A stretch of 64,000 nucleotides of DNA from positions 4,722,001 to 4,786,000 of the forward strand of contig NC_135558.1 in NCBI RefSeq assembly GCF_964340395.1, read 5' to 3'. The position numbers and the translations under genes were made by a program. Positions 37,651 through 49,260 of this stretch are shown piece after piece; within the stretch, counting starts at the first letter, position 1, and every line of letters begins with the position of its first letter. The DNA is from Glandiceps talaboti. Its lineage: Eukaryota; Hemichordata; Enteropneusta; Spengelidae. The notes under the pieces were generated by a model, which saw only the letters and a list, made by a program, of their open reading frames with translations, did not search any database and had not been told where the DNA came from.

Positions 37651-38290
37651 CTGCCTAACCGTCTCTATCTCCCCCTCTTTCTCTTTCTCTTACTCAATCG
37701 AATTATACATGTAATAGCTTTGAGAGTCGATGTTTACTTTCTGACTCATGGTGAAAGTAACCGATGTCGCTACAAAAGATAGCAGCGCCAAGGCTGTTAC
37801 AACTGCCTTTCACATTTACTGTAGAGGACGCATACAAGCGAATAGCTACGAATGTAAACAATTTTGATCTATTAACATTAATAACAATGTTTGAGTTCCT
37901 AAGGTTACATTCACCTTGTACTTTTAAACTATAGTTAGTGCGGAGTGGGTTTTTGTATTTTGTCAGCATATCAACCATAACTCCCCACCCCTCCTCCTTA
38001 AAAAAAGTTGATGTGTTTATTAATGCAGATTAATGCATCATGATATATATGGAATATTGTATCCTGTAAATATTACAAAGTAAGCGAAAGACAACTACCC
38101 ATTACACGGATACGTGTGAAATTCTGTGCCATATATAAATAAAGTCTATGTTCCAGTTACACCACATACATCGTCTCGTATGTAGTTTATCATTCTACCT
38201 AAAAGTCTTGCTGATCAGAAAGATTTGATAAGAATATGTACAAACTCTCATTTCAGAGATTTCAAGACGACTGTACTCTCAAATTGAAAC

Positions 38291-38506
38291 ATGGTCTCCA
38301 AAGTAAGCATCGTTGTTCTACTGTTTACGATCCTGGCAAGTGCAGTGGCATTGGACGTTCTACAGAACGACGAGACAGGAGAGTACGCTAGAATCAAACG
38401 CGAATTCAATGCATGCAAACACTACCAACCTATGAATTATAAATGGTTACGGTGTGTGTGCGTTCAATACAAGGTATATTGCGAGCTTTCTAAAGGATTT
38501 TGGTGA
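38291..38506 (+). CDS. Secreted cysteine-rich prepropeptide (71 residues)
   Basis: The complete frame starts with an ATG 34 bases after a strong acceptor (CTCATTTCAG at 38256). Residues 1-20 (MVSKVSIVVLLFTILASAVA) are a clear signal peptide. Residues 21-37 are an acidic propeptide ending in the dibasic site IKR. Residues 38-71 form a 34-residue basic, aromatic-rich peptide with four cysteines spaced C-x12-C-x-C-x6-C, ending GFW and a stop. The gene looks complete: TATA box at 37209, non-coding exon 1 ending at 37338, a 918-base intron holding a pyrimidine repeat, and AATAAA at 38705. I recognise no family. Antimicrobial, toxin-like or signalling roles are all possible; none is shown by sequence. 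CAAG/GTATAT inside the frame could be an alternative donor. Confidence 0.75.
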   Translation: MVSKVSIVVLLFTILASAVALDVLQNDETGEYARIKREFNACKHYQPMNYKWLRCVCVQYKVYCELSKGFW

Positions 38507-38704
38507 TGCAAAATGTCGTCGATTTGAAGAGTGTGTTTTTGACCGGTTGATGAATTAACACGACATCGAGCACTGAATAATAATACAACCTCTGAAGATG
38601 GAATAACTTTATTTTTCATATTTGGCGAATCATTGTGACTTGCAATTGGTCTTTACAGCGTTTTTCGACAGAACAAACTCTATTTTAAGCTTTTGGAGAT
38701 CATA

Positions 38705-38710
38705 AATAAA
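38705..38710 (+). terminator. Poly(A) signal AATAAA of the peptide gene
   Basis: The first canonical AATAAA after the stop at 38506, 199 bases downstream. Confidence 0.5.
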
Positions 38711-39051
38711 TATCAAGTGAATATCTACAAGTAAGTGTCTGAAATCATTATGTAAACGGTCTTACGTACATCCTTGGTATCAAGAACTCAGATAACTAAA
38801 GACTTGATCTACACATTGTGTTCACATATTCTGATCACGTGGTCGAAAAGCACAAAAACAGGGTTTCACGTGATCATTACGTAAAGATACATTCGCTTTT
38901 GTCTCTACAGTAGCGACATTGATTAGGAATAGGTAAACATTTTAGATTTTAAACCTAAAGTAACAAAACACCTTCGATTTGTGTTTTGAAATTTCTCTAC
39001 TTCACAGAACGATTTAGTCTTAGACTAGTTTCCTATACGTGTTCCTGTCAC

Positions 39052-39442
39052 CAGTGTTGCAGCCAGCCTTTTGAAAGAGTGGGACACAGACATAGTGTCC
39101 CGAGACTTTCATTTTTCTGGGTCATCATAAATGTTTAGGGACATTATAAAAAAAAGCGCCAATGCCACTGTAGCACAACTGTAGTTTTTGAAAATATTGA
39201 CCAACATGCTGATCCATGCTAGGTATTTGCTGAATGATTATGCAGTTGCCTATCAACTCTGTTGTTATCTATGCAACTTATGCGATCATTTGGCTGTTGC
39301 TATAGGCGTGGTCATGTTGCTAAACAAATTTGCATACAATTTTAGTGTGGGTCATCTATGACCCATCACTTCCAAAATTGTGGGTCAGGTCCAAAAAATG
39401 TGTGTCAAATGACCCCAAAAAAACCCTCTGGCTGCAACACTG
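39052..39442. mobile_element. DNA element with CAGTGTTGCAGCCAG termini, copy 1
   Basis: The left end CAGTGTTGCAGCCAGCCTTT and right end CTCTGGCTGCAACACTG are inverted. A related element is at 46014. Internally it carries one unit related to the 10.3-10.85 kb minisatellite, and GGGTCATCTATGACCC near its right end. Confidence 0.7.
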
Positions 39443-40904
39443 TATCACTATTATCATCTGCACCATATAGTCAATCTGGTTAACTCTAGCACAAGATTCT
39501 GTGCTTCCCCCTTCCCCATAGTGATAGTTTAATGGCCTTTGAGTGTTGATATAAACATCAAAACAGCTGTACAATGAAATATCAATGAGTAATTGTCTGA
39601 ATGAAGTAACTATTGCAACTGCCTATCAATTTATGATGGATCACTATTGACATACGCTGTTCACCCTTTCCTCAGCTGGCAGTTAGCCAGATTTTCAGTG
39701 AAACTTGTTAGTTTGACCATGAATGTATAAGGGGAGATCTCCCCTTATATCGCCATGGTTTCACTATACGGCGTTGAGAAGACAGTGATAGTAGAAAACG
39801 TCAACGGGTAGAGGAATATTTAGACTAAGAATAGTTTGACAAGTGTCTCACTTGGCCAAGTTTATGTCACATTTATTGAAAAATACTAGCTTTAAAATGT
39901 GTAAAAGGTTTGTTTCCATACATACATACTGGAAGTGATTTGTACACGAAAGTGGGTAAACACAAGTAATTACTTTCAATCATAAATAAACACGAGTCTT
40001 CAAGCCATGCATAATGACGTTTAATTTCAAGACTATGGAGAAGCACAGTGCAGACGCCTGCTCAGGCTAGCATGTGAATACTGCGTTTGTTAAATTTATT
40101 CGTTGTTTACAAATCGTTTTCTTAAAATACAGTAAATACATTAAAGTTACTGTAGTGATTAAAGATACAAAATAAATTTCATTTCTCATCCATACTACCA
40201 TTTGAGATGCGAACGGCCAGCTGTAATACGAGTGTGAATGAGTAGTTGGTGTCTAAACAGCGCCACCAACGATAACATTTACAGTTTACACCTTTTCATT
40301 CATCTCCAAAGAAAAACCGAGAAATTACGAAGCATCCTCTGTGTATTTGAAATGTTGTTTATTAAGAATTGCACTGTTAGTATGGCAAGACTTAGATACA
40401 TGCATTGAAACATATTAATCAGACTTACAAGAACTGCAAACCAGAGCACGTCAAAAAATTAATCGTTAACTCATCCCATAACTCCAGTACGACACACACC
40501 TGTATGATAACCGCAATGTATTTGCATTGTATCAAACAGAAGCAGAAGGAAATAGAATAAGTGCAAATTACGCTGTTGTGAAATCACACCTCTTTGCGGC
40601 AAGCTGTACATCTCTCGCCGCTTGGGGGCGTTGTGTCTTGCGAGAATGGTACATTATATTACAACATTAGTATTCTAGATTATTCGATAAATCTATCATC
40701 ATTTCTGTCGTTACAAACTTTTATGCGTGTCTAGCCAAAAACATTGGAAAAACACTTTTATTGGAATATATACTGTGTATGTATTTGTAACAAAAATAAT
40801 ATTGATGTTTAAACATTGCTCTACAGCTTTAGAACTACAAAAGCTAATACTGGAGTTTAATTATTTTTTTTTATCAGACAACCAACAATATATTTACTGA
40901 AATT

Positions 40905-41090
40905 GTTAAAATACCAATAATTATACACTGTATATATCAATTAGAGGTCTGTTTTATCTATAAATAGTATAGTACTAGGTTCAAATGGTGAATGCATGGG
41001 GCGTTGACTTTTGAGTTCGGATCCAAAAGTCATGTGGATTGGCTATATTGAACTCTAATACTACAGCTACACAAATATGTCTAGCCACAG
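40905..41090 (-). repeat. SINE-like dispersed repeat with hairpin, copy 3
   Basis: On the minus strand: GTGTAGCTGTAGTATTAGAG, a hairpin with stem TGACTTTTG/CAAAAGTCA (41005-41032), CAACGCCCCATGCATT, ACTATACTATTTATAGATAA, CCTCTAATTGA, and tail AATTATTGGTATTTTAAC. Confidence 0.6.
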
Positions 41091-41451
41091 GCCTAGGTGA
41101 TTCAACACTGTGCAGGGTATATGATATTACGAGTAAGTCTATCTAACAAAACACGTTCCAGTATTGGTAGCGTTGCTTTAATTTATACTATACATTGATA
41201 TTTTACCGATTTGAGACTTTATACGCGTAACCATGAAAGCATGTTTCTGTAGAGTGATAGCAGCTACCATAACAATACAACAACTTTCGAATTCACTGAA
41301 GCTACCATATAATGATACAGCCCGTTTCATGTTACCGTTCACCGGTTCTATTTGATACAACGTACACGTGTTTGGTGGCCTGAGCCGTTACGTATACAAA
41401 AAGGTTGCAGTATCTGAAGTTGGTTCATGTCCCTCTAACTTCACAATGTAG

Positions 41452-41711
41452 TTATGACAGTTGGTAAATGTTCCTGCCCTTTGTGTACGGTTTAGATTTA
41501 TCGATGTATTTTCCAAGGAGTGCGATCTCTTCCTGCTTCATCTGATATCTAGTTTGTAGATCAGTCGTTGCTAGGTTACAGCAGGAACGGCCATCAATGC
41601 GATCCTTGTAAAACTTGGTGATGACCTCCTCTCTGAATTGCAGATATCGAAGTAATAAACCAACATCTCTCATCGTGAATTCAGATATGTTGTCATCTTT
41701 GGGTGGAATAG
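41452..41711 (-). CDS. CABIT adaptor, final exon (SAM domain)
   Basis: Acceptor TTTAATTTAG precedes phase-1 sequence AIPPKDDNISEFTMRD, then VGLLLRYLQFREEVITKFYK, DRIDGRSCCNLATTDL and KQEEIALLGKYIDK, ending in a TAA. This is the SAM pattern: WxxxDVxxWL, a helix ending before IDGxxLLxLTxxDL, and a last helix. Phase 1 equals the donor phase of the CABIT exon across a 570-base intron. Confidence 0.8.
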
Positions 41712-41977
41712 CTAAATTAAATTAAGAAAAAGAAGACGTGCATCACTCATTCAGTAACACTCCTAACGTTGATGGCGCTCTTTACTATCGATCTATACAT
41801 TTTTTAAGTATATCGCCACCATGGTCAGAATGTGCCATAGAACATACCCAATCTCGAGCTGTGTTCCTGTATATCAGTTTATTTGTTTTACAACGTTCCC
41901 TATATTTACGGCAATAACACTGTTTTAAGCTATTTTGCACATCTGTACGTATGTTAGTTTATCTAACTGTGTGCGAC

Positions 41978-42020
<43 letters not shown>

Positions 42021-42132
42021 ATGTATGTATGTATGTATGTATGTATGTATGTATGTATAATGTATGTATGTATGTATGTATGTATGTATGTATGTATGTA
42101 TGTATGTATGTATGTATGTATGTATGTATGTA

Positions 42133-42163
<31 letters not shown>

Positions 42164-45128
42164 ATCTCCGTCCGTTTATCTCTATGCCTACATGTATATG
42201 TCTGTCTCGTCTTCATTCGTCATTGATAACTTAACCGGGTGAAGAGTTAGAATCTGTTCCAATCAAGGGAGTTGGTCTTACCGATTTTCTCTTTGGAGGC
42301 GGCTTTCGGTTTTTCTGCAACGACGTATTCATGTGTTAGCGTATCAGTAACGACATGTGTATCTTTTGGCTTATCTGCAACGACATATTCATGTGTTAGC
42401 ACATCAGTAAGGACACTTGTATCTTTTGGCTTATCCGCAACGTCGTATTCATGTGTTAGCATAGCCGCAATATGTGCATCTTCTGGAGTGTTAGATAGTC
42501 TAACCCTCCTCCTCCCAAGTTTTTTCGGTTGACGTTCCTGAACTGTATCTTTTTGATTGCGATGTACTACGTCAGAGTTCGTTCTTTGTTCTAATGTTAC
42601 GTAGAGTGGTCCATCTTTGTCATCATCATCATCATCAATTCCAGTTATCTTATATTCATTGCTATTATTTCGAGTGTTTGTAGTAGTACATTGGCTGTTC
42701 TCGTCTAAAATCCGGTTACTCTGCTTTGGTGGTAAATCTGGCGGTATTTCTGTTGGTTTTCCCAGAACAAAATACTGGGGCTGTTCATTCGGTATTGATT
42801 TACTGCTGTCTACGTTTTCCGTGTCATCAAGCTGACGTTCCTTAATTGTTGCCCCTAGTTTTTTTGGTTGACGTCCCTGAACTGTATCTTTTTGATTGCG
42901 ATGTACTACGTCAGAGTTCGTTCTTTGTTCGTCTAAAATCTGGTTACTCTGCTTTGGTGGTAAAGTTGGCGGTATTTCTGTTGGTTTTCCCAGAACAAAA
43001 TACTGGGGCTGTTCATTCGGTATTGATTTACTGCTGTCTACGTTTTCCGTGTCATCAAGCTGACGTTCCTTAATTGTTGCCCCTAGTTTTTTTGGTTGAC
43101 GTTCCTGAACTGTATCTTTTTTATTGCTATGTACTACGTCAGAGTTCGTTCTTTGTTCTAATGTTACGTAGAGTGGTCCATCTTTATCATCATCATCATC
43201 ACCATCAATTCCAGTTATCTTATCTTCATTGCTATTATTTCGAGTGTTTGTAGTAGTACATTGGCTGTCCTCGTCTAAAATCTGGTTGCTCTGCTTTGGT
43301 GGTAAATCTGGCGGTATTTCTGTTGGTTTTTCCAGAACAAAATACTGGGGCTGTTCATTCGGTATCGATGTACTGCTGTCTACGTTTCCCGTGTCACCAA
43401 GTTGACGTTCCTTAATTGTTGCCGCCTTGTCGCTTTCGTTAGACAAAGGTGGTTGACTCTTTGTGATGATGGGTTTTACATTGCCATCACTTAGATTCGA
43501 CCCACCATCAACAGCTGACAAAATGATATCCAATTGGTAAGCTGACAGTTCCTCTATCCGTTGCAAAAGGTGGATTCCGGATGATTTAGCACGACATGCC
43601 AGGGAAGGAAGAGGCTTCACACGAAGAGAAAAATGGCCCATCACTTCGTGGAGGTTATCGTGGAGGTCATCATCTGCATCTATAGTATCATACGGACTAA
43701 CGAGAACTGCACAGGACTGAATAACATTTAAAATTGTGATTTTGTCACCAACTCTCAAAACGTCGCTTGTTTGTGGTGATAGAGGGAGCTCTTCTACGTA
43801 AGCATCCACAGGTGATCGTTCACGTTGAATTTGAGACGGTTTCAAGATGTCTGACTCCAAAAGTTCAAAGTCTCCAGCAGCATTTAGTGGTAGTCGGACT
43901 ATTTTATGCCCAGAATGTACTTCTTTTGAACATATTAATGCTATTTCATCTTCTGCATCGTTGGAAACGCCTCTGATATTCAAAATATCTCCCTCAAACA
44001 CCGAATCAAAGTTTCGTGTGGTGCTAACGCACGATTTTTTGACGCAAAAGTTAGAACGAATCCGTGCATCCCACAGCTCTTTAGCAGTGGCAAACTTTCT
44101 AGGTGGAAGACAAAATTTTCCATTATAACTGTTCGGAATAAGAAAGTGTCTGCCGTTTTCATCACGCGCAAGTATTTTGTTTGTAAAGTTTAGGCTGTGA
44201 ATCTGTAACAGGGTGTCTGCGTTAAAACTGACGCCTGGAATGACGGGAGCTTGATCCATTACCTTGACAACAAGCGGTAGCTGTTCGCCCAGTTTGATGA
44301 CGTCATGAATATTGATGATTTGTGTGAAATCCTCGTCACTGTATCGACTAGATGGCGAGACGTTGATGGGGAAATCTAAAGGAATACGAAAACTTCCACC
44401 TGTTGATTCTAACCCTATCACTTCAACCTTTGTCAGTTTGCGAAGAAGCATTTCTTCTGACATATCCTTAGCCAAACCATTAATTGCAAGACCCCCTTCC
44501 AGTCTGCTGCATAGCGTTGCAGCTGAGAACTTGACTTTCTTCGGCAATATTTTGTACAACTCTCCGATCGTGTACTCCCTTAGGTCACAAAGTTCAGTGA
44601 ATCCACCTTCAAAATCCAGTGGTAAAATAATTTCTTTATTTTCGATTTGGTGTTTGCACTGCAAATAAATGTTGTTGTCAGCGCACTGAACTTTACTCAG
44701 TACTTCTAACACGTCGCCACACTCTACCTTCGTAACACCTGGGATATCAAATGCTATGCCAACCTTGACGTAACGTGGTGAAATGGTCAGTAGGTCAGTC
44801 ACGGTGTCGAACGTATAGTCTACGCCATAAAAAGGAAGGGTATTGAAAGTACCTGTGTAGTCTAAAGGTATGCCAATGATGTCAACCGCTTTGGTAGTCG
44901 GTACTACATATTCCGGGTCTAGAACAAGTTCTGCTTCTTCTGTTGTCCTTACCAATTGTACGATGTCACCCTCCCGTAGCATTCCGTCGTCAGTCGAAGG
45001 TTGTGAGCATCCTTCTACGCTAGTTATTTCTACGACCGCAGGCAGCTCATTCTTTTCGATAAACTCTTTCAGTGTGAGAGGAGACATGCCGTCTTCACGA
45101 CTCCCTGCCATCGTGGTGGTCTGTAGAT
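41452..45128 (-). CDS. CABIT-CABIT-SAM adaptor protein (THEMIS/GAREM-like), ~1029 residues
   Basis: Two minus-strand exons: 45128-42282 (start ATG at 45111, CCACG/ATGG context) and 41711-41452. Residues ~1-265 and ~265-520 form two CABIT domains of the THEMIS/GAREM family (PLDYTGTFNTLPFYG, IILPLDFEGGFTELC, LYKILPKKVKF, HFLIPNSYNGKFCLPP). Residues ~560-865 are three long tandem repeats, each with PQYFVL and IPPDLPPKQ-type motifs; two also carry an acidic run and PLYVTLEQ. Three 20-residue repeats with LTHEYVVADKPKDT follow. The second exon encodes a SAM domain. Known relatives are cytoplasmic adaptors that bind GRB2 through proline motifs and phosphotyrosines: THEMIS has two CABITs and no SAM, GAREM one CABIT and a SAM. 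A role below tyrosine-kinase receptors is inferred. A 5' untranslated exon probably lies further upstream, before acceptor TTGTTCAG. Confidence 0.85.
41977..42162. repeat. (GTCT)n/(GTAT)n microsatellite in the CABIT gene intron
   Basis: GTCT, then GTAT, then GTCT again, filling about a third of the single intron. Confidence 0.97.
42282..45128 (-). CDS. CABIT adaptor, large exon (both CABITs and repeat tail)
   Basis: One uninterrupted frame of more than 940 codons after the ATG at 45111; bases 45112-45128 are 5' untranslated. It ends KPKAASKEKI plus one base at the donor AATCG/GTAAGACC (phase 1). Reading on past the donor would stop after NSLDWNRF, so an unspliced form is also possible. Confidence 0.85.
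42512..42852 (-). repeat. Coding tandem repeat C of the CABIT adaptor tail
   Basis: Full-length unit with SIPNEQPQYFVLGKPTEIPP, NRILDENSQC, six aspartates and DGPLYVTLEQ, followed by the 20-residue HEY repeats at about 42300-42475. Confidence 0.85.
42853..43425 (-). repeat. Coding tandem repeats A and B of the CABIT adaptor tail
   Basis: Unit A (~345 bp) and unit B (~228 bp) both begin ATIKERQL and end with RQPKKLG. B lacks the acidic/PLYVTL part. A third unit (C) follows at 42512-42852 and is almost identical to B where they overlap, so the duplication is recent or homogenised. Confidence 0.85.
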
Positions 45129-46013
45129 CTGAACAATAGTTCAAGCCCTTATGTTAGGGTGTGCGTACCTGATATGAGATTCATTTGAAATTCCACGAAC
45201 TCCATAGTTTACCGGGAATTCATTCAAGCGTGAGGCCGCACACAGGTGTAGTTCTACGCATTCGTGTACGTCACACACAGCGCATCAAATTGATAGCTCA
45301 GTTTACAAAACACCTACGTACAAAACTAGATTTGAAACCAGGAACTATTTTTAACGTGTTAATGGCTTGCTATATAATCTGACGAGTTCCTAATTTTGTA
45401 GTTTCACTCAGTCTTTCTAAAACTCTCCGTATACGTAGTAACACATGCACTCAAATCAATATGTAGAAAAAAAATGTATTGTATGTATTTACATACATAT
45501 TTTTTTTAATCATACACATTGATTAGAGTGCCTGTGCGTAGTAACGTTTGCTTTTTATACATATACCAGAGCACATACCAGGACCTCAGACCACTACTAG
45601 AGCCAGGACACAGCAAAGTTTGGTGACCTCCGTAAAAGATACGTGTATACCCCTTTATGTGGGGTTCAATGACTTAGTGCATACTCAGACCACTATAGAG
45701 AAGGTGCATACTGCAGCCAAAAAGTTATTACTAGTATCTGAGTAATCTAAGATAACGAATCATTCTGACATATTCTGATGAAGAGTTTAAAAAAATGTTT
45801 GGACAGTGTTAACACATACTAGAGGTATCTTTTATTTACATAGCCTGGTTTGATGTCCTGTTATCTGCAAACAAGGTCACAATCAAGATGGCAATTCTAG
45901 ATACACCGTTTTATAATTTTTACGTGAAAAAACGCTCGCTTTATACAATATATAGAATTGCTTTCCCTTTCGTTATTCAGTCGGTGACCTTTGTATCATA
46001 AATAATGGTGTTG

Positions 46014-46475
46014 CAGTGTTGCACCCAGCCTTTTCAAAAAGGTGTCCCATGACTTACATTGTTCTTGGTCATCATACTCGTGGGACATTATGCAGCACAC
46101 CAATAAAGTCTTATCACATCAAATATAAACAACAATCTTAGGATGAAATTTATTCACGTCTAACATTACTTTGTACAGATGTAAAGTATCATGTTGAATT
46201 CACTATATATTTGAATACAAGTAGAGACTCTATTGTGGTAAGCGTTTAGTCACTAAGTCTTGGGGTTTCAAAAGGGTTAACTCTTTATACAAAGTCTCTT
46301 TTTAAAATTTAGTACACAGCTTTTCACATTGATTAGTCATAGAAATTTGGAATGCTTGTATTAGAACATCTTTCAGACTGGGTCATCTATGACCCGTCAC
46401 TTCTAAAAAAGTGGATCAGGAACAGAAGTTTAATGTGTCAACTGACACAAAAGGCTCAGTCTGGCTGCAACACCG
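46014..46475. mobile_element. DNA element with CAGTGTTGCA termini, copy 2
   Basis: The left end CAGTGTTGCACCCAGCCTTT and right end TCTGGCTGCAACACCG match the 39-kb copy, and GGGTCATCTATGACCC lies near the right end in both. The interiors differ in length and content. Flanks TGGTGTTG and TGGCTGTTG may be a damaged 8-bp duplication. Confidence 0.65.
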
Positions 46476-46570
46476 TGGCTGTTGTTTGACCCCAGGTAGT
46501 GTTGATGTCGTAACTACAAACGGTGGTGACGTAGTTTGTAAGTTACACATGTATACATCCATCTATTCAT

Positions 46571-46573
<3 letters not shown>

Positions 46574-46633
<60 letters not shown>

Positions 46634-46888
46634 AGCACACACACACGACACACACACACACACACACACACACCTATCTAATTACTTACCTACCTACCTA
46701 CCTACCTACCTACCTACCTACCCACCAACCCACCCACCCACATACATACATACATACATACATACATACATACATACATACATTCATACATACACACACA
46801 TACACATTCATTCATACATACATACATACATACATACATACATACATACATACATACATACATACATACATACACGTACGTACGTACG

Positions 46889-46924
<36 letters not shown>

Positions 46925-46930
46925 CATACA

Positions 46931-46966
<36 letters not shown>

Positions 46967-47040
46967 TACATACATACATACATACATACATACATACATA
47001 CATACATTCATACATACACACACATACACATACACATACA
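46574..47040. repeat. (CA)n/(CTAC)n/(CATA)n compound microsatellite
   Basis: CA block, CCTA block, then a long CATA block with CGTA and TATA islands. Confidence 0.97.
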
Positions 47041-47294
47041 TAGTTAGTTAGTTAGTTATTTTATTCACTGTACTTTTTAGAAGTAGATACACAAAACTCA
47101 AGGCAATGGTACCGATAACATAAGTTTAACACACTAAAGTAAAAGTCGATAAGTACAGAGGGTCAACCAAAGGCAGATGGCACATAATTATATTACATTA
47201 ACAGTTCAGACCTGGAGTCAAAAAACGCTGAAAATTCAAACGATATATTTTGAGGAGCGACACTCAACCACGTCTGACAAAGGGCGCGGCCATC

Positions 47295-47297
<3 letters not shown>

Positions 47298-47325
<28 letters not shown>

Positions 47326-47539
47326 CATACATACATACATACATACATACATACATACATACATACATACATACATACATACATACATACAAATGTACAT
47401 ACATACATACATACATACATACATACATACATACATACATACATACATACATACATACATACATACATACATACATACATACATACATACATACATACAT
47501 ACATACATACATACATACATACATACATACATACATACA
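47298..47539. repeat. (CATA)n microsatellite
   Basis: About 60 units with one interruption (AAATGT) near 47391. Confidence 0.97.
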
Positions 47540-48310
47540 CGAACAGAGTGCGCACAATATTTATCAAGATGAGTTGGGACATATTTTAAGCTTCAGAAGT
47601 AGAAGCCTCCTGATGTGTGGTTGGCATAGTTGAAAGGTCCCGGAGTCAAGGACACAAATCGAGTTGTTACATGTATCAGTCATTTCAAATTAGGTTGATT
47701 GATTTGTCTATTGACCATTTTCATGACGATTTAGATATGGCATCTAAGAGGATGTGTTCATCTTCTACCACCACCATTTGTTAAGCACATTTTATGAGAA
47801 GGACTTCATGGAATTTATTGCTTGTGTGTGTGTGTGTTCAACACGTCATATAGATTGCAGCTGTGTATTCTACTCAAGATAGGTTTAAACGTCCTTGGTA
47901 TGTTGGTAGTTATAAGTAGGTTTAAAACACCGTCCGTCATTGTACACCAGGACATCATGCAAATGTATAATTCAAAGATCATCGAATATTTTACGTTGAA
48001 TATTGGATGAAATCTTCATTCTAAAATCAGACTAACATATAATCTGAACTTTTATTTTTGAACACACTATCACATACATATCGCCATTACAGTGTAAATG
48101 TATCATAGCTAAAATGACTACAATTGTATACTTGACATATTTGGATCCCAATTGATGAATTAGACTGGCACCAGGTCCTTGACAAAAATTGTCTCATAAT
48201 CTTCCAACATTTTGAATTTGTCGCTCATTCAAATTTTGTAAAGGAAAATGTCCTCAATTTTTTTTTATATATTTTTCTCATTTATAAAGTACTAAGATTT
48301 TGGGCTGACT

Positions 48311-48429
48311 TAGTCTAGTTCCCGGTGGACAGTATTCCGATCACACGATGTTATCGACATTATCACAATGTGTGAAGATAACGTAGTGTAAAATCGGAAT
48401 ACTGTCGGTCAGGATCAGAAACTAGACTA
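48311..48429. mobile_element. Small foldback element
   Basis: Left AGTCTAGTTCCCGG...GACAGTATTCCGAT and right, inverted, AGTCTAGTTTCTGATCC...GACAGTATTCCGAT; 119 bp. Confidence 0.65.
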
Positions 48430-49090
48430 GGGCTTATTGTTCAATCACCCGACTGTTTGCAATCACTCACTCATATCAGGTCACCTATGTCACACAAAAG
48501 AACATACTTGTGTTTAGAAGTGTAGATCGGAATGTGCGCTAAAATATGGCCACAAGCTACCATGCATCACGAAACTAGAGGGCGATGCGTATCCGGCATA
48601 AAATAAAGAGCGGCAAATCATTCTGAAGCGTCAAACAATTTTTTTTAAGTCGTAAGGCCTACTGATAATAATGGATTGCTTAAATTCAGTTTTGAGGAGC
48701 AGATATACTGGAAGTCTATGTCAAAGTATTTTGATAATTTAGGCAATTATCTAATATTGATTTAGGTCAATTGGCTATCTGATTGGTTCAAAATGATAAG
48801 TCACTAAGTAACATGTATTAGTCCATCTACAGAGAATTCCACTGATACGCATGTGCAGTGAGTCTAGAATTTGAACTCCGATAGATGTTACATGCAACCT
48901 TCAAAATGTCCGTAAAAGGGTACGCTAATTACATGTAATGTCGTATTTTCTGCAGTGATAACATATCTATATCATAGATGTGTTTACGACAAAGTGTACT
49001 TTCGATGAATGGAAGGCTGTAGGGACTTGCATATTTATATTTGACCTTCCTCCTAAAGTTTGTACGCTATTCCATTAGTCAATAGACTGT

Positions 49091-49260
49091 TCACTGCACT
49101 GTTGTGCCGGTGACATCGTTAGCTCTTAATCCTCATATGCAACGTTGGATATGAGGTTGGCCAGCCAACGATGCAACACAACATCGCACTGATATGTTAC
49201 TCTTTATATGATTTATGAAATGGAACGATGGCTAACTATGCCATACAACAGTGCAGTGAA
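49091..49260. mobile_element. Foldback element with nested hairpin
   Basis: Arms TTCACTGCACTGTTGT...ATCGTTAGC and their complement. An inner palindrome CCTCATAT-gcaacgttgg-ATATGAGG sits in the left half. Confidence 0.65.

Larger units (their letters stand above)
38760..41400. other. No gene seen
   Basis: Holds the inverted-terminus element at 39052-39442 and a SINE-like repeat at about 40905-41090. No coding exon is supported. Confidence 0.5.

Noticed and set aside
37302-37782. Three overlapping 117-118-residue L-F-S-S frames
   Set aside because: Produced by the pentanucleotide pyrimidine tract inside the peptide gene intron.
42272-44668. Plus-strand frames of 69-118 residues opposite the CABIT exon
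   Set aside because: Shadows of the minus-strand coding sequence; no splice or domain support.
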